From positions 1 to 7,187 of the forward strand of contig JALSQC010000373.1 of NCBI GenBank assembly GCA_026985625.1: a DNA stretch of 7,187 nucleotides. Direction: 5' to 3'. Numbering within the stretch: position 1 is the stretch's first letter; each line of letters opens with the position of its first letter. This DNA is from Bacteroidales bacterium (GTDB lineage: Bacteria; Bacteroidota; Bacteroidia; Bacteroidales; JAFGXI01). Below, piece after piece: positions 6,716-7,187 of the stretch. The notes beneath the pieces were generated by a model. The model was not told where the DNA came from. It searched no databases and saw nothing but the letters and a program-made list of their open reading frames with translations. The position numbers and the translations under genes were made by a program.

Positions 6716-7187
6716 TTAATATTTTTTTTCGGTTTTTAAAGTTCCGTCTTCGTTGTATTCTTTCCAAACACCTGTTTTTTCGGCAAATTTATAATCACCC
6801 TCTTCTTTTTTATTACCGTTTTTATAATAATAAATCCAATGTCCTACCTCGTGGCAGTCCTCGTAATTACCTTCGCTTTTTTTATTACCGTTATCATACC
6901 AATCGGTATATTTACCATTCATATAATCATGTTTGTATGTAATTTCTTTTTTTATATTTCCACTCTCAAACCATTCTTTATAAATCCCATCGTATTTACC
7001 ATCTAAATAATTTGTTAGCATAGACATATTACCATTTTTAAACCAAACTATTTCTACACCGTTTTGTTTTCCGTTTTTATAATGTTGTTCCATAAAAGAT
7101 TTTCCGTTAGGAAAATACGAATAAGCAACACCCGAAAAAGGTTTTCCGTTGTAGTATTTAAGCTCGCCTTTATCTATTAAATCATCA
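6716..7187 (-). CDS. MORN_2 / YwqK-type repeat protein, C-terminal part (5' end outside window)
   Basis: The frame stays open to the right edge (codons readable from 7186), so the Met at 7093 is internal and the true start is outside. The 156 visible residues are almost entirely repeats: six copies of exactly 24 residues, with no insertions, and the protein stops directly after the last copy. The shared pattern is G-x-[YW]-x-x-[WYF]-[YF]-x-x-G-[NKT]-x-K-x-E-x-x-Y, the MORN_2 repeat found in 'YwqK family antitoxin' annotations. Such repeats form beta-hairpin strips and may bind proteins or lipids; the role here is unknown. A signal peptide cannot be judged. The lone Cys in the fifth repeat breaks the pattern. 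It ends one base before the radical SAM start on the same strand, so the two form an operon. Unlike the repeat protein at the left edge, it has no charged tail after the repeats. Confidence 0.8.
   Translation of the reverse strand, partial: DDLIDKGELKYYNGKPFSGVAYSYFPNGKSFMEQHYKNGKQNGVEIVWFKNGNMSMLTNYLDGKYDGIYKEWFESGNIKKEITYKHDYMNGKYTDWYDNGNKKSEGNYEDCHEVGHWIYYYKNGNKKEEGDYKFAEKTGVWKEYNEDGTLKTEKKY
6719..7150 (-). repeat. six tandem 24-codon (72-base) MORN_2 repeats
   Basis: Copies lie at 7150-7079, 7078-7007, 7006-6935, 6934-6863, 6862-6791 and 6790-6719. Each ends in a Tyr codon. The period is exactly 72 bases with no indels, but the DNA copies have diverged, with only short shared words such as TTACCGTTTTTAT on the plus strand (also present in variant form in the neighbouring copies). 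This looks like an old protein repeat kept by selection, not a recent tandem duplication. Confidence 0.75.

Noticed and set aside
7091..7093. ATG as the start of the right-edge repeat protein
   Set aside because: The frame is open to the window edge and the repeat that contains this Met begins before it.
1..7187. Recoding of TGA as a sense codon, suggested by the lack of TGA stops and the avoidance of T|GA junctions
   Set aside because: No conserved frame contains an in-frame TGA and Trp is coded by TGG throughout, so there is no positive evidence.

Overview
The window is an AT-rich (roughly 30% GC by eye), very densely packed chromosomal segment, most likely from a member of the Bacteroidota. 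The reasons are an exact TAnnTTTG-type -7 element before valS, A-rich gene leaders mostly lacking Shine-Dalgarno sequences, a lipoprotein carrying a Bacteroidota-style K-D-D surface-export signal after its lipid-anchoring cysteine, YwqK/MORN_2 repeat proteins, and a radical SAM protein of a type I recognise from Bacteroidota genomes. No rRNA, tRNA, CRISPR array, insertion sequence or phage gene is visible. Standard stops (TAA five times, TAG once) end every gene.

Layout. Bases 1-2046 form a plus-strand run: the 3' end of a MORN_2/YwqK-type repeat protein, then mnmA (tRNA 2-thiouridine synthase) 6 bases later, then an uncharacterised lipoprotein gene that overlaps the end of mnmA by 7 bases and starts with TTG. 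Convergent to it is queG (epoxyqueuosine reductase, minus strand, TTG start). An 87-base gap, the only real intergenic space, separates queG from the divergent valS (valyl-tRNA synthetase) and holds two overlapping candidate promoters facing opposite ways. valS runs into a minus-strand pair read from the right edge: a second MORN_2 repeat protein (open at the window edge) followed after one base by a radical SAM protein with a shortened SPASM-like C-terminus. valS and the radical SAM gene end only 4 bases apart.

Theme. Three of the six genes serve tRNA function: MnmA thiolates wobble U34 of the Lys, Glu and Gln tRNAs, QueG completes queuosine at wobble G34 of the Tyr, His, Asn and Asp tRNAs, and ValS charges tRNA-Val. 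AAA, GAA and CAA codons are heavily used here, so MnmA should matter greatly to this organism. The lipoprotein, the MORN_2 proteins and the radical SAM protein have no assigned function.

The most interesting signals are at the sequence level. GATC is completely absent from all 7187 bases although GAT occurs about 120 times, which suggests restriction-type avoidance. There is also a strong codon-context rule: codons before Asp/Glu codons end in C rather than T. The best candidate for an undescribed functional unit is the coupled MORN_2/radical SAM pair at the right edge. I see no clear defence system or biosynthetic cluster.
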